The notes below the pieces were generated by a model that searched no databases, had not been told where the DNA came from, and saw only the letters and a program-made list of their open reading frames with translations. Of a DNA stretch of 33,754 nt, positions 1 to 7,430 are shown piece after piece. The stretch is taken from positions 1 to 33,754 of the IMG/VR virus record IMGVR_UViG_3300042521_000473; one strand, 5' to 3'. Within the stretch, counting starts at the first letter, position 1; the number at the start of each line of letters is the position of its first letter. The stretch is from a virus. The translations under genes and the position numbers were made by a program.

Positions 1-1056
1 GCCTCGATGCAGGAACCCGACCGGCACGGGCACGCCGGCGTTGATCTGCTGCTCCAGCGTGGCGAACCCGGCCACCTTGGTGAACCGGGCCTTGATGCCG
101 TAGCTGCTCAGCGCCCGGATCTGCGCGGTCGGGTCAGTTGTGTCGCCGTAGGACTGAACCCTCTTCAGGTATTGATCGTCGCCGTTGGCGCCTCGCAGGG
201 TGCCGGGCTTGAGGTACTGCAGCAGCATGGCGCAGGAACTGCTGAAGCACATCCGGGCGGCTTGGGCACGATCGGCAGAGTCCATCTGCGCGAACCAGGG
301 CACCTGCAGCGGGTTGCCGTAGCCGGTCTGCTGCTGCAGCTGCACCGGAGGGCGGCCGGCCACCGTCAGCCGCCCAGACTCCACCAACCCCCACACGCGG
401 CGCGCCTCAGCCTGCCGGCGGTCAAGGTGCGGCACGCCAGGGCGGAAGTAGACCTCGCTGAAATAGGCCGCCGCTCTGGCTGGGTCCATCCCTGCGGGCC
501 GATCCTCGAACACCCGAGTCCAGCCGATCAGCGAGCCCTGCGGCGGATCGTGCAGGCCGGCGTACTCCTCAGCGAAATACAGTTGCTGCCAGGCGTTGCC
601 GCCCGGGTTAATCCCTTTGGCGATGGCAGCGGCTCGGGCTTTGTCGTAGGCGGTGCGCCGAACGCCGGTGTATTGCATCGCCCCGCGACCGGCACCAGAG
701 CCGGCCTCGATCACGTCGAGCTTGTCAAGCAAGGGGTGGCCGGTTTCGACGATCACGCAGCCGATGAAACCGCACGCCTCAGCTACGGTCAGCGGACTGA
801 TCTTGTTTTGGCTGAGACGCGAGACCTCGGGCCCCGTCAGGAATGTCAGCCATGATTGAAGATTGGCCAGCTCGTTCTGAGCCTCAGGTCTCGGCGCCGC
901 AGGGCTCCCCTGTGCCCTCCACAGCTCGGTGAACTCCTGGCGTTGCTCATCGCTCAGCGACTCATCCAGCGCCTGCAGGGCAGCCAGCTGATGCGGGGTG
1001 ATGGTGCCGGCGCGGGCGAGATGCTCAGCAGCAGCGCGGACGGTGGCGAAGGTCAT
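1..1056 (-). CDS. Modular endolysin, lysozyme-like plus C39-type peptidase (3' end cut by window edge)
   Basis: I translated this frame from the raw sequence: it is open from an ATG at 1056 to the left edge (352 codons, no stop). Residues about 85-225 look like a lysozyme or lytic transglycosylase fold, with a candidate catalytic Glu104 in VETGH and a GAMQYTG block (residues 125-131) resembling the GLMQ motif of that superfamily. Residues from about 245 match the start of a papain-like C39_2 peptidase: Gln257 in FAQ, likely nucleophile Cys270 in MCFSSSCAM, then NGDDQYL and YGDTTD blocks. The catalytic His and Asp would lie beyond the edge. The predicted role is cleavage of both glycan and peptide parts of host peptidoglycan at lysis. 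The start overlaps the preceding gene by ATGA, and small membrane proteins lie just upstream, as expected for a lysis cassette. No signal peptide is seen, so export probably depends on a holin. Confidence 0.8.
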   Translation of the reverse strand, partial: MTFATVRAAAEHLARAGTITPHQLAALQALDESLSDEQRQEFTELWRAQGSPAAPRPEAQNELANLQSWLTFLTGPEVSRLSQNKISPLTVAEACGFIGCVIVETGHPLLDKLDVIEAGSGAGRGAMQYTGVRRTAYDKARAAAIAKGINPGGNAWQQLYFAEEYAGLHDPPQGSLIGWTRVFEDRPAGMDPARAAAYFSEVYFRPGVPHLDRRQAEARRVWGLVESGRLTVAGRPPVQLQQQTGYGNPLQVPWFAQMDSADRAQAARMCFSSSCAMLLQYLKPGTLRGANGDDQYLKRVQSYGDTTDPTAQIRALSSYGIKARFTKVAGFATLEQQINAGVPVPVGFLHRG

Positions 1057-1931
1057 GTGATGGAGTCGATGAAGTTCCGATCGGGCCGCAGGTTGTCGAT
1101 GTTGGCGAGCATCGTTCCCCGGAACCCATCCATCAGCCAGATGGGGCGGTTGGCCTTGGCTGCAGTCTGCAGGCCGGAGACGTTCGACCGCAGCGCCCAG
1201 CTGTGGTCGGTGTCGAACACCTGCGGACCCTTGAATCCGGCGACGGGGGCAGGCCCGCCAGGGGCGATCCAGTCGGCACCGGTGCGGCGCATCCATTGCT
1301 GGCCGCTGGAGGGGCTCGCGCCACGGGCATAGCTGACGCCCACGGGTGTATCGGTGAGGCGCTGGACCTGCTTGACCACCCAGCCCTGAAACCAGCCGGT
1401 GCTGGGCCTGGTCAATTCGTTCCCGACCTCGAACAGCACATTGTCATAGCCCTCCAGGGTGCGCACCATCCGCTTGATGTGCGCCTTCTGGTAGCGATTC
1501 CAGGGGCCGCGCGCGTGAACGTCGTGGTGGGTCTTCGGGCCATGCCCGCGGAAGGGGTGGAACTCCCAGGCCCTCGGGAACAGATCGGGCAGGCTGCCCT
1601 CAAACAACACCACGCCGGTCACCATGTCCCGGCGGTCGGCCTCTGCAACGGCCTTCTCCATGCGCCGGTAGAACTTCCCGTTCAGGCTGAGGTCTTCCTT
1701 CCACGGCCCGCCCTTCACGCGGATCAGGCCGGGATCAGCGCCAACGAAAGGCGGGCTGGAGTTGACGAACGCCCGCGTCTCAATCGTCCATAGCCGGGTG
1801 AAGTTGCCGGTGAGCCGGTCGATCGGGGTGCGGTTCCCCGCCACCGGCTGCACCACGTCCCAGGTGTGGCTGCCGGCCAGCGTGCGGGCCTTGCCGTTAA
1901 TCAGAAACCGGTCGCCCTTGACGGTGATCAT
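1053..1931 (-). CDS. Glycoside-hydrolase-like protein of the lysis cassette (clan-A TIM-barrel type), copy A
   Basis: This 292-residue protein opens with a short strand region (MITVKGDRFLINGK) followed by the block LAGSHTW (residues 18-24), which I associate with cellulase-superfamily proteins related to the apiosidase-like/DUF6298 group. The block FEVGNEL carries Glu172 in the position of the clan-A acid/base (NE) motif. FTRLWTIET (residues 44-52), VVLFEG and DTDHSW (240-245) are other conserved barrel-like blocks. The expected second catalytic Glu is not evident: the C-terminal strand reads IWLMDG with Asp268. A related gene lies at 19339-20259 on the other strand. The gene overlaps its neighbours by ATGA on both sides, so it is translated with the lysis genes. 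Its substrate is unknown; a host surface polysaccharide is a reasonable guess. No signal peptide is seen. Confidence 0.65.
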   Translation of the reverse strand: MITVKGDRFLINGKARTLAGSHTWDVVQPVAGNRTPIDRLTGNFTRLWTIETRAFVNSSPPFVGADPGLIRVKGGPWKEDLSLNGKFYRRMEKAVAEADRRDMVTGVVLFEGSLPDLFPRAWEFHPFRGHGPKTHHDVHARGPWNRYQKAHIKRMVRTLEGYDNVLFEVGNELTRPSTGWFQGWVVKQVQRLTDTPVGVSYARGASPSSGQQWMRRTGADWIAPGGPAPVAGFKGPQVFDTDHSWALRSNVSGLQTAAKANRPIWLMDGFRGTMLANIDNLRPDRNFIDSIT

Positions 1932-2080
1932 TTCAGGTCGGGCAGGCGGTCGTTCGCGGCCTTGTCGGCGCGCCGGTAGAGCCGGCGCCAGAGCGGCTTG
2001 ACCACCAGCTCAGCGACGCCCAGGCCGAGGAACCACACGGCCAGGGCCAGTCGCTCATCGTTGGCGGTGGGGTGTGTCAT
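1928..2080 (-). CDS. Small single-span membrane protein of the lysis cassette
   Basis: A 50-residue reading frame found by translating the raw sequence. It has one hydrophobic segment (LALAVWFLGLGVAELVV, residues 11-27) followed by a strongly basic stretch (KPLWRRLYRRADK) and a polar tail. The start overlaps the stop of the upstream membrane-protein gene by ATGA, and its own stop overlaps the start of the glycosidase-like gene by ATGA. This coupling is the main support that it is real. One membrane span with a basic tail suits a small holin, pinholin or regulator of a holin. No family is recognised. Confidence 0.6.
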   Translation of the reverse strand: MTHPTANDERLALAVWFLGLGVAELVVKPLWRRLYRRADKAANDRLPDLK

Positions 2081-2310
2081 GAGTCGGGGTCAGTGGGGCG
2101 GCCCTTGCGCAGTTTCGGATTCAGGGTTTCGTATCCCAGCTGGAACGCCCCGGCGCTGGCGCCGCCGAGGCCCATGAAAGGCAGCCCGGTGAGCCAGCAG
2201 CGCTCTACATCCCCGCCAGCGCGGCGGCAGTCCACGATGTAGGCCATCCCCGCCAACACCGACAGGCTGGCCGCTGAGAACACGCTGGCCAGGACAGTGG
2301 GGCGATTCAT
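2077..2310 (-). CDS. Candidate holin (two membrane segments)
   Basis: A 77-residue protein with hydrophobic segments at about residues 7-25 (LASVFSAASLSVLAGMAYI) and 40-60 (LTGLPFMGLGGASAGAFQLG). A short loop between them carries two cysteines, and the C-terminal tail is charged (NPKLRKGRPTDPDS). Size, two spans and a charged tail are the usual features of class II phage holins, and the gene lies four genes upstream of the endolysin in an unbroken chain of ATGA overlaps. No sequence family is recognised, so the call rests on topology and position. The neighbouring 88- and 50-residue membrane proteins are alternative candidates for the pore former. Confidence 0.55.
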   Translation of the reverse strand: MNRPTVLASVFSAASLSVLAGMAYIVDCRRAGGDVERCWLTGLPFMGLGGASAGAFQLGYETLNPKLRKGRPTDPDS

Positions 2311-2573
2311 CGGTTCAGCTCCAGCCGGATGGTGCGGCGGTCCAGTTCCTGCACTTCCTGCTCCAGCTTCTCGAACCTGAGCCCGAACTGAGTCTGATTG
2401 CTCAGGATCTGGGTGATCTGGGTTTCCAGCTGTTGCAGCCGGTTTGGCAGGCTCACCACCAGCCAGCCCATGCCGCCGGCAGTGGCGAGAATTGCTGCAG
2501 CCATCAGGCTGGCGGCGGTCGCTTCGAGCACCTGGACCCTGGAGAATCTGCGGCGTTCAGGTGGCGGGGTCAC
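2307..2573 (-). CDS. Membrane-anchored coiled-coil protein, possible lysis accessory
   Basis: An 88-residue protein starting at GTG (2573). It has a basic N-terminus (PPERRRFSR), one hydrophobic segment at about residues 19-37 (ASLMAAAILATAGGMGWLVV), then a heptad-rich coiled coil to the end (LPNRLQQLETQ, RFEKLEQEVQELDRR). Single-span proteins with a long coiled coil next to a holin recall XhlA-type lysis accessory proteins and inner-membrane spanin subunits. That is an analogy of layout, not sequence recognition. It shares an ATGA overlap with the next gene and is separated by 44 bases from the gene upstream, so it is the first gene of the tightly coupled lysis block. Confidence 0.55.
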   Translation of the reverse strand: MTPPPERRRFSRVQVLEATAASLMAAAILATAGGMGWLVVSLPNRLQQLETQITQILSNQTQFGLRFEKLEQEVQELDRRTIRLELNR

Positions 2574-2617
2574 GGGCGTGGCGGATCTGCCTCAGTCTGC
2601 AGAGCGGCAGCCAAGCC

Positions 2618-3619
2618 TCAGACCAGCCGCGCCAGGAACAGCGGATTGGCGGCATCCGCTGAGCTGTTGTTGGCGAAATTGAGCACCTCCCATTCCTCAA
2701 CGCCAGCCGTGATCACGATGCTGTCACCAAAGCTAAAGCTGGTACTGGTGTAGGGGAAGTAGACGGCGAAATCCTCCGGCAGCGGCTCATTCACGTAGAA
2801 CGAATAGGAGCAGCCGAACAGAACGGGAGTGTAATTAGAGGCAAATGGCAAGTTGGTGCGCTGCAGGCGATAGGGGACGGAGATAACGTTGTTTGAGGCG
2901 TCAGAACTGGGATCATTTGAGGATGCAGACGATCCAACACTGCTATAGCCAAAAAGCCTTCGGCTCACTGCAAAAAAAGAATTAGTTGTAACATTTCTCA
3001 GTCCCTGACTTTGCGCATAGCTCCTGCGCAGCCTGTAAATATCTTGAAAGTGAGCACGTCCTACGCTGGTAGCGCTTATAGCGTTTGCTTCCATCAGCAT
3101 ATTTACAGCATGATGGAAAAATACCTGATTCAGATCCAGCCACGGCACCAGCGTTGCAGAGTCTGGCGTGATCATAAACGGATAGGGCGTTGCGCCATTC
3201 CTGATCACAAACCACGAATAGTCCGGGTTGTCGGTGCTGGTGTAGCGAACGACGTTAATCTCTGTGCTGTTTGACAGCGTTCCAGCCAGTGAGAAATGGT
3301 TAGCCGTGGTGTTGGTTGTCGTGCTGTAGAAATCCGTGTATTGCGTCCCGGTCGGCACATGCGTCGTGGCGTTCCATCCGGTTGCCACACTGACGCCAAT
3401 CGTGCTGGTTGAGATGACGAACCAGTAATAGCAGGTGCCGTAAGTCTTGGTGCCGTCGTACACCACCTGCAGGATTCTGTTTTCAACGCTGCCGCTCAGG
3501 AAAGAGTCATACCAAGACACCATCAAGCCGGCGTCGATAAACGCATCTTCTAGCAGTTGCGCTGCAGCCGATGCCAGCCAGGGAGCAGCAGCGGAATAGG
3601 TTTCCTTGGTGACGGGCAT
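2618..3619 (-). CDS. Unknown 333-residue protein, probable virion component
   Basis: No family is recognised. The protein is rich in Ser, Thr, Asn, Tyr and Phe, with many short beta-prone stretches (for example TCYYWFVIST and DYSWFVIRNG, two similar YxWFVI motifs), and has no membrane segment. Such composition is common in tail-tip or receptor-facing phage proteins. It lies between the fibre/baseplate-like genes and the lysis cassette, two bases after the 162-residue gene. The middle, about 2880-3270, is clearly more AT-rich than its surroundings, which suggests a separate origin for part of the gene. The ATG start is unambiguous, with MPVTKETYSAAAPWLA as the N-terminus. Confidence 0.6.
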   Translation of the reverse strand: MPVTKETYSAAAPWLASAAAQLLEDAFIDAGLMVSWYDSFLSGSVENRILQVVYDGTKTYGTCYYWFVISTSTIGVSVATGWNATTHVPTGTQYTDFYSTTTNTTANHFSLAGTLSNSTEINVVRYTSTDNPDYSWFVIRNGATPYPFMITPDSATLVPWLDLNQVFFHHAVNMLMEANAISATSVGRAHFQDIYRLRRSYAQSQGLRNVTTNSFFAVSRRLFGYSSVGSSASSNDPSSDASNNVISVPYRLQRTNLPFASNYTPVLFGCSYSFYVNEPLPEDFAVYFPYTSTSFSFGDSIVITAGVEEWEVLNFANNSSADAANPLFLARLV

Positions 3620-3621
3620 GG

Positions 3622-4110
3622 CTACAGAAGAGAAACAAACGGAATGCTTAGCTCAATGCTAGGCGTGGGCTCATCAAACTCCAAAGAACCCTCTGGCGGC
3701 AGGGCAACATTCCCGCCAGCGCCGGTGGCTTGCAGTACGGCAAACGGCACGACAAGGTTCAGGCTTGCCGTGGTCTCAGAGCTGCCCAGCCCCAGTGACG
3801 GCACCGGCAGCACCACGTCAGAATCAACCAGTGCAACCATCGTTGCCGCTGGCTGCCCGACGAATGCCGCACTGGCGGGCCATGCGGCAGTCGAAACCGT
3901 CACCTCATCGGCATAGCTGATCGACACCATCGGCAGGCTGCCGGTGATCTCGGCGATCCTGGCGGCGGCGTCCACCTCGGCGGCGATGGCCACCTCTGCC
4001 GCGTCAACAAGCGACACCTCAGCAGCACTGGCGCGATTGACCGCAGCGATCTGCGCCGGCTCGCCAACCACCAGCACCTCAGCCTTCAGCATGGCGCCGA
4101 TGACGGCCAT
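3622..4110 (-). CDS. Unknown 162-residue Ala/Val-rich protein, probable virion component
   Basis: No family is recognised. The first half is rich in alanine and acidic residues and looks helical (AAEVSLVDAAEVAIAAEVDA). The second half is beta-prone with many prolines and ends in hydrophobic residues (IELSIPFVSLL). The start forms a TGATG overlap with the upstream BppU-like gene, so the two are translationally coupled and probably belong to the same tail-end assembly. A cluster of similar small genes (4.9-3.6 kb) separates the S74 fibre from the lysis genes. Confidence 0.55.
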   Translation of the reverse strand: MAVIGAMLKAEVLVVGEPAQIAAVNRASAAEVSLVDAAEVAIAAEVDAAARIAEITGSLPMVSISYADEVTVSTAAWPASAAFVGQPAATMVALVDSDVVLPVPSLGLGSSETTASLNLVVPFAVLQATGAGGNVALPPEGSLEFDEPTPSIELSIPFVSLL

Positions 4111-4742
4111 CAGCTATTCCTCGAATAGGTCTTCGCCACCGTCGCCACACCCTGCAGCCAGTAGTACCGCTCACCGGCGCTGCTGGTCAGTGAGGCATCC
4201 CATCCGTAGCGGCCCACCTCCAGCCCGGCGGTGGTGGCCGGTGCCATCGTGACGCTCACCAGGCCATCGGCAGCGGTCTCCAGCGCGCAGGTGAACGTCG
4301 CCTTCTGCAGATCGTCCACCAGCCCCTTCACATCCGCATCGGCGGTGTAGCCGGTCAGGTCAACCGGCTGGGCAACCACCATCGGATCGAGCGCGGTGTT
4401 CGCCACCGTGATGGCCGCCCCGCCGTTGGTGGCCGAGACGGTGAATGCGCTGCTGGTCAGCCCGGTAGCCGAGACGAAATACACCTGATTGAGCGTCAAC
4501 CCGCAGGGTACGTCTGGCGCCTCAGGCGTGGTTGTCGCCGGCAGGGCGGCCTCTGCATCACCCGGCGGCACGATCACCACCTTGTCGCCAGCGCTCAGGC
4601 CGTGGCACGGCACGGTGAAGACCGGGTTGCCGCTGGTGACAGCAAACGCCGTGATGGCCTGCTGTTTCTGCAGCGCCCGGAACACCGCCCGGAACGTGCT
4701 GTTCTGCAGGATCGTGATGTCCAGCTTGGCGGGGTAGATCAC
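4110..4742 (-). CDS. BppU-like baseplate or tail protein with an inserted HGL-type domain
   Basis: The ends resemble the N-terminal domain of BppU-type (DUF2479) phage baseplate proteins: a first strand with ILQNSTFRAVF, then VDLTGYTADADVKG, a polar strand region and a final GRYGWDASLTS/RYYWLQGVATV block. Between them (residues about 34-112) sits a module with the pattern CHGLSAGDKVVIVP ... NQVYFVSATGL ... AFTVSATNGGAAI. The same module occurs in the protein encoded at 22410-24050, so it seems to be a portable phage domain. The predicted role is a structural part linking a fibre to the tail. The start is GTG in a GTGA overlap with the upstream 58-residue gene. Confidence 0.6.
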   Translation of the reverse strand: MIYPAKLDITILQNSTFRAVFRALQKQQAITAFAVTSGNPVFTVPCHGLSAGDKVVIVPPGDAEAALPATTTPEAPDVPCGLTLNQVYFVSATGLTSSAFTVSATNGGAAITVANTALDPMVVAQPVDLTGYTADADVKGLVDDLQKATFTCALETAADGLVSVTMAPATTAGLEVGRYGWDASLTSSAGERYYWLQGVATVAKTYSRNS

Positions 4743-4915
4743 TGGGCCTCGACCTCCGCAGCCACCGCCTCAGGCGCGACCGGCTCAGGCTTGACCACCT
4801 CAACCGCCGCCAGGAACGCATCGATCTGGCCGGCGGCGAGCTGCTTGAGGATCGCATTGCCGCTGGCGTGGGCCACGCCGTAGGCGGTGATCAGCTGGAT
4901 CAGCTGCTCTTTCAT
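4739..4915 (-). CDS. Small helical protein, function unknown
   Basis: A 58-residue acidic protein. Its N-terminal half is helical (MKEQLIQLITAYGVAHASG) and its C-terminus is rich in Ala, Glu, Val and Pro. I chose the ATG at 4915 over the in-frame ATG at 4936, because an AGGAG ribosome site lies five bases upstream of the former, while the latter lies on the stop of the fibre gene with no such site. Genes of this kind often follow fibre genes and can be fibre-assembly helpers, but nothing in the sequence proves that here. Confidence 0.55.
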   Translation of the reverse strand: MKEQLIQLITAYGVAHASGNAILKQLAAGQIDAFLAAVEVVKPEPVAPEAVAAEVEAQ

Positions 4916-4935
4916 CGGGGCTCCTGTCCTATCCA

Positions 4936-7383
4936 TCAGGCTAGAGACTGCAGCGCTGCCTCCAGCGCGGCGATCCTGGCCTCATGGTCGTTTGACACGT
5001 TGATCAGGTGCACGCCGAACCGGTCGTAGCTGACGCCCTCCGCCTGGCCTCCGACGCCCCACATCACCATCTCCGGTGCATACTCCGCCACCTCTTCAGC
5101 GATCAGGCCCCACACCCTGATGGTCGGATCGTCGCTGGTGTTCTCCGGGTTCGGCAGGTAGCTCACCGGCCTGGTGGCTGACAGGATCCGGCGGCTTTCG
5201 GCCAGCGGTGCTGTCTCAATTTCGACCTTGTACTGCCGCGATGACGTGACCCGCTGCACCTGATCGTTGGCGGTGTTCAGGTAGACGTTGGCGCTCACCC
5301 CCGTGGTGGTGTTGGTGCGGATGCCGGAGCTGAAGACGGTGCCGTTGGCGGTGAAGGTGCCATCGCTCACCAGCGCGTTGGAGAACGTCTTGGCCCCGCC
5401 GATAGTCTGCGCGCCGGTGGTGTAGACGCCGTTGGTCACAGTGGCAGCGTTGCCGGTGATGTTGGTGGACCATGCCAGGCCCGTGGCCGTGCTGCTGTCT
5501 GCCACCAGCACCTGACCATTGGTGCCCACTGCCAGCTTGGTGAGGGTCGTAGCGGCGCTGGCCGCCAGCAGATCGCCTTTGGTGTAGCTGGCGAGGTTGG
5601 TGCCGCCCCTGGCCACCGCCAGGGTGCCGCTGGTCAGGTTGCTGGCGTTGCGGCATTCGGTGCTGACCTCCTCAATCGCCGCCTGCACGTTGGTGGCGAT
5701 GATCGCGCCAGTGGCGACGAAATCCACCCCGCTGGCGGTCTGGGTGGTGTAGCCCGCCGATGTATCCACCTCAACCCAGGCCGTGCCGGTGGAAAGCAGC
5801 AGATCGGGCGGGGCCAGCGCAACGGCGGGTGCGGGGCTGGTCCCTGTGCCGGACTCGCTGACCACCAGGTAGTAGCCCGAGTTGGCCGCCGCAGCGGCAG
5901 GCAGCGCGTTGCCGACCACCAGACCCAGTGCTGTGCCCTCGGCGGTGGTGCTGGCTACTTCGTTGTCGGAGGCGTCATAGGTGCCGGCGAACTTGACCGC
6001 ACCGGTGCTGATCCCGATCGGCTGCCAGACGTTGCCATCCCACATGAAGAAGGCTTTGTCGATCGGGTTGAAGTGCAACTGGCTGATGTACTCAGCAACG
6101 GGGATCGCCTCGCCGATCTTCCCCACGCTGTAATCCGCCAGCTTGGCCCCGGTCACGGCGTCGTTCGCCAGTCGATCGGTCGGGAACTCGCCGGCCGTGA
6201 TCTTGCTGGCGTTCAGCTCGGGGATGTTCGCCTCTGGGATGGTCGGCGCCAGATGCTGCTGCCATTCGCTGCCGGTCCAGGTCCACTCCACACCCGTGGC
6301 GGCGTTGAACCACTGCTGCCCCACGAACGCCCCGCTACCGGACGGCGATCCGTTGCTCACCACGGCAGAGGATTGATCCGCCAGTTTGGCGGCGGTGATC
6401 GCGTCGTCCTTTACCGCACCGGTGGGAATGCTCAGCGCGGCGTACTTCAGCTCGGTGATCACTCCATCGGCGATCGTTGCAGCGAATGTCCCGGTGCCGG
6501 TGCCGGTCACGTCACCGGTGAGGGTGATGGTCTGATCGCCGGTGTTGGTGCCCGAGCTGGTGCCCGAGAACGTCGAGCCGTTCGTCCAGGTGCCGGATGC
6601 CACCGCCAGCGTGCCCAGTCCCAGCGTGCTGCGTTGCGCTGCAGCATCGACACCAGCGATCAAGGCGCGGCCGGCAGCGGTCAGCGGCACCTCTTCAACT
6701 GGGCCCGCACCGGCGGAGCTGCGGCCCAACAGTCGATCAGTGGTGGAGACGTTCTGGATGCGGTCGTAGGTGACAGCACCGGCGGCGATCTTGGCCGTGG
6801 CTACCGCACCGGCGCCCAGCTTGGCCTCCAGTACCGCCCCATCAGCCAGCTTGCCGCTGGTCACATTCAGGTCAGCCAGCGCGGCGGTGTTCACCGATCC
6901 GGCGGCGTAGGCGGCTGAGCCCAGCGGCGTCACCTTTGCCGTGGTCACAGCGCCGTCAGCCAGCTTCCCGGTGGTCACCTGCAGATCGCCGATGCCGGCG
7001 GTTGGCATCACCACCTGCTGGAATGCTGCGCCGTCCCACACCTGCAGATTGCCGGTGCCGCTGTGCAGCCACCCGCGCCCGCGATGGTTCCCCGTGCTAG
7101 GGGCTGTGACCGCAACGGCGGTTGCTGCATCGGCGGCCAGCTTGGCGGCGGTGAGCGCGCCATCGCTGATAGCCACGGCGCCCAGCTTGGTCGTGCTGCC
7201 CTGATCCAGCTTGGCTAGGTCAATCTCGCCGGCGTCCACCAGGTCGATGCCGGCGGCGACCAGATCCTTCAGCGTGATCCGCTTCGTCTCGCTGGCGGAA
7301 ATGTCGGCGATGGGCACCGCATCATTGGCCGCCGCGCCAGCCTTCGAGAGCGGCGTGAGCTGGGTTATCCGCTGATCAGCCAA
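4936..7383 (-). CDS. Long tail fibre with C-terminal S74-type intramolecular chaperone
   Basis: An 815-residue protein. The N-terminus (MADQRITQLTPLSKAGAAAND) is a fibre-attachment type I know from phages and prophages of picocyanobacteria. Residues about 60-440 carry many degenerate repeats of the form AKLADGAVTTAKV, typical of fibre shafts. The last 100 residues match a peptidase S74 chaperone: SSRQYK, with Ser and Lys five apart as in the self-cleaving dyad, then VWGLIAEEVAEYAPEMV, GVSYDRFGVHLINV and a final helix (DHEARIAALEAAL). This domain drives trimer folding and normally cleaves itself off. The start is TTG at 7383, supported by a GAGG ribosome site seven bases upstream. The stop lies in the junction motif described in the findings. 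Confidence 0.85.
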   Translation of the reverse strand: MADQRITQLTPLSKAGAAANDAVPIADISASETKRITLKDLVAAGIDLVDAGEIDLAKLDQGSTTKLGAVAISDGALTAAKLAADAATAVAVTAPSTGNHRGRGWLHSGTGNLQVWDGAAFQQVVMPTAGIGDLQVTTGKLADGAVTTAKVTPLGSAAYAAGSVNTAALADLNVTSGKLADGAVLEAKLGAGAVATAKIAAGAVTYDRIQNVSTTDRLLGRSSAGAGPVEEVPLTAAGRALIAGVDAAAQRSTLGLGTLAVASGTWTNGSTFSGTSSGTNTGDQTITLTGDVTGTGTGTFAATIADGVITELKYAALSIPTGAVKDDAITAAKLADQSSAVVSNGSPSGSGAFVGQQWFNAATGVEWTWTGSEWQQHLAPTIPEANIPELNASKITAGEFPTDRLANDAVTGAKLADYSVGKIGEAIPVAEYISQLHFNPIDKAFFMWDGNVWQPIGISTGAVKFAGTYDASDNEVASTTAEGTALGLVVGNALPAAAAANSGYYLVVSESGTGTSPAPAVALAPPDLLLSTGTAWVEVDTSAGYTTQTASGVDFVATGAIIATNVQAAIEEVSTECRNASNLTSGTLAVARGGTNLASYTKGDLLAASAATTLTKLAVGTNGQVLVADSSTATGLAWSTNITGNAATVTNGVYTTGAQTIGGAKTFSNALVSDGTFTANGTVFSSGIRTNTTTGVSANVYLNTANDQVQRVTSSRQYKVEIETAPLAESRRILSATRPVSYLPNPENTSDDPTIRVWGLIAEEVAEYAPEMVMWGVGGQAEGVSYDRFGVHLINVSNDHEARIAALEAALQSLA

Positions 7384-7430
7384 GGGTGCGCCTCACCGCG
7401 ACCGTCCACAGGCTCAGGCTACGGACTGGC

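Noticed and set aside
7-855. 282-codon plus-strand frame at the left edge
   Set aside because: The minus strand here encodes the endolysin with conserved lysozyme-like and C39 motifs and a coupled start, so the plus frame is a shadow.
6073-6918. 281-codon plus-strand frame opposite the long fibre
   Set aside because: The minus-strand fibre has strong shaft and S74 motifs; the plus frame is repetitive only because the fibre repeats are.
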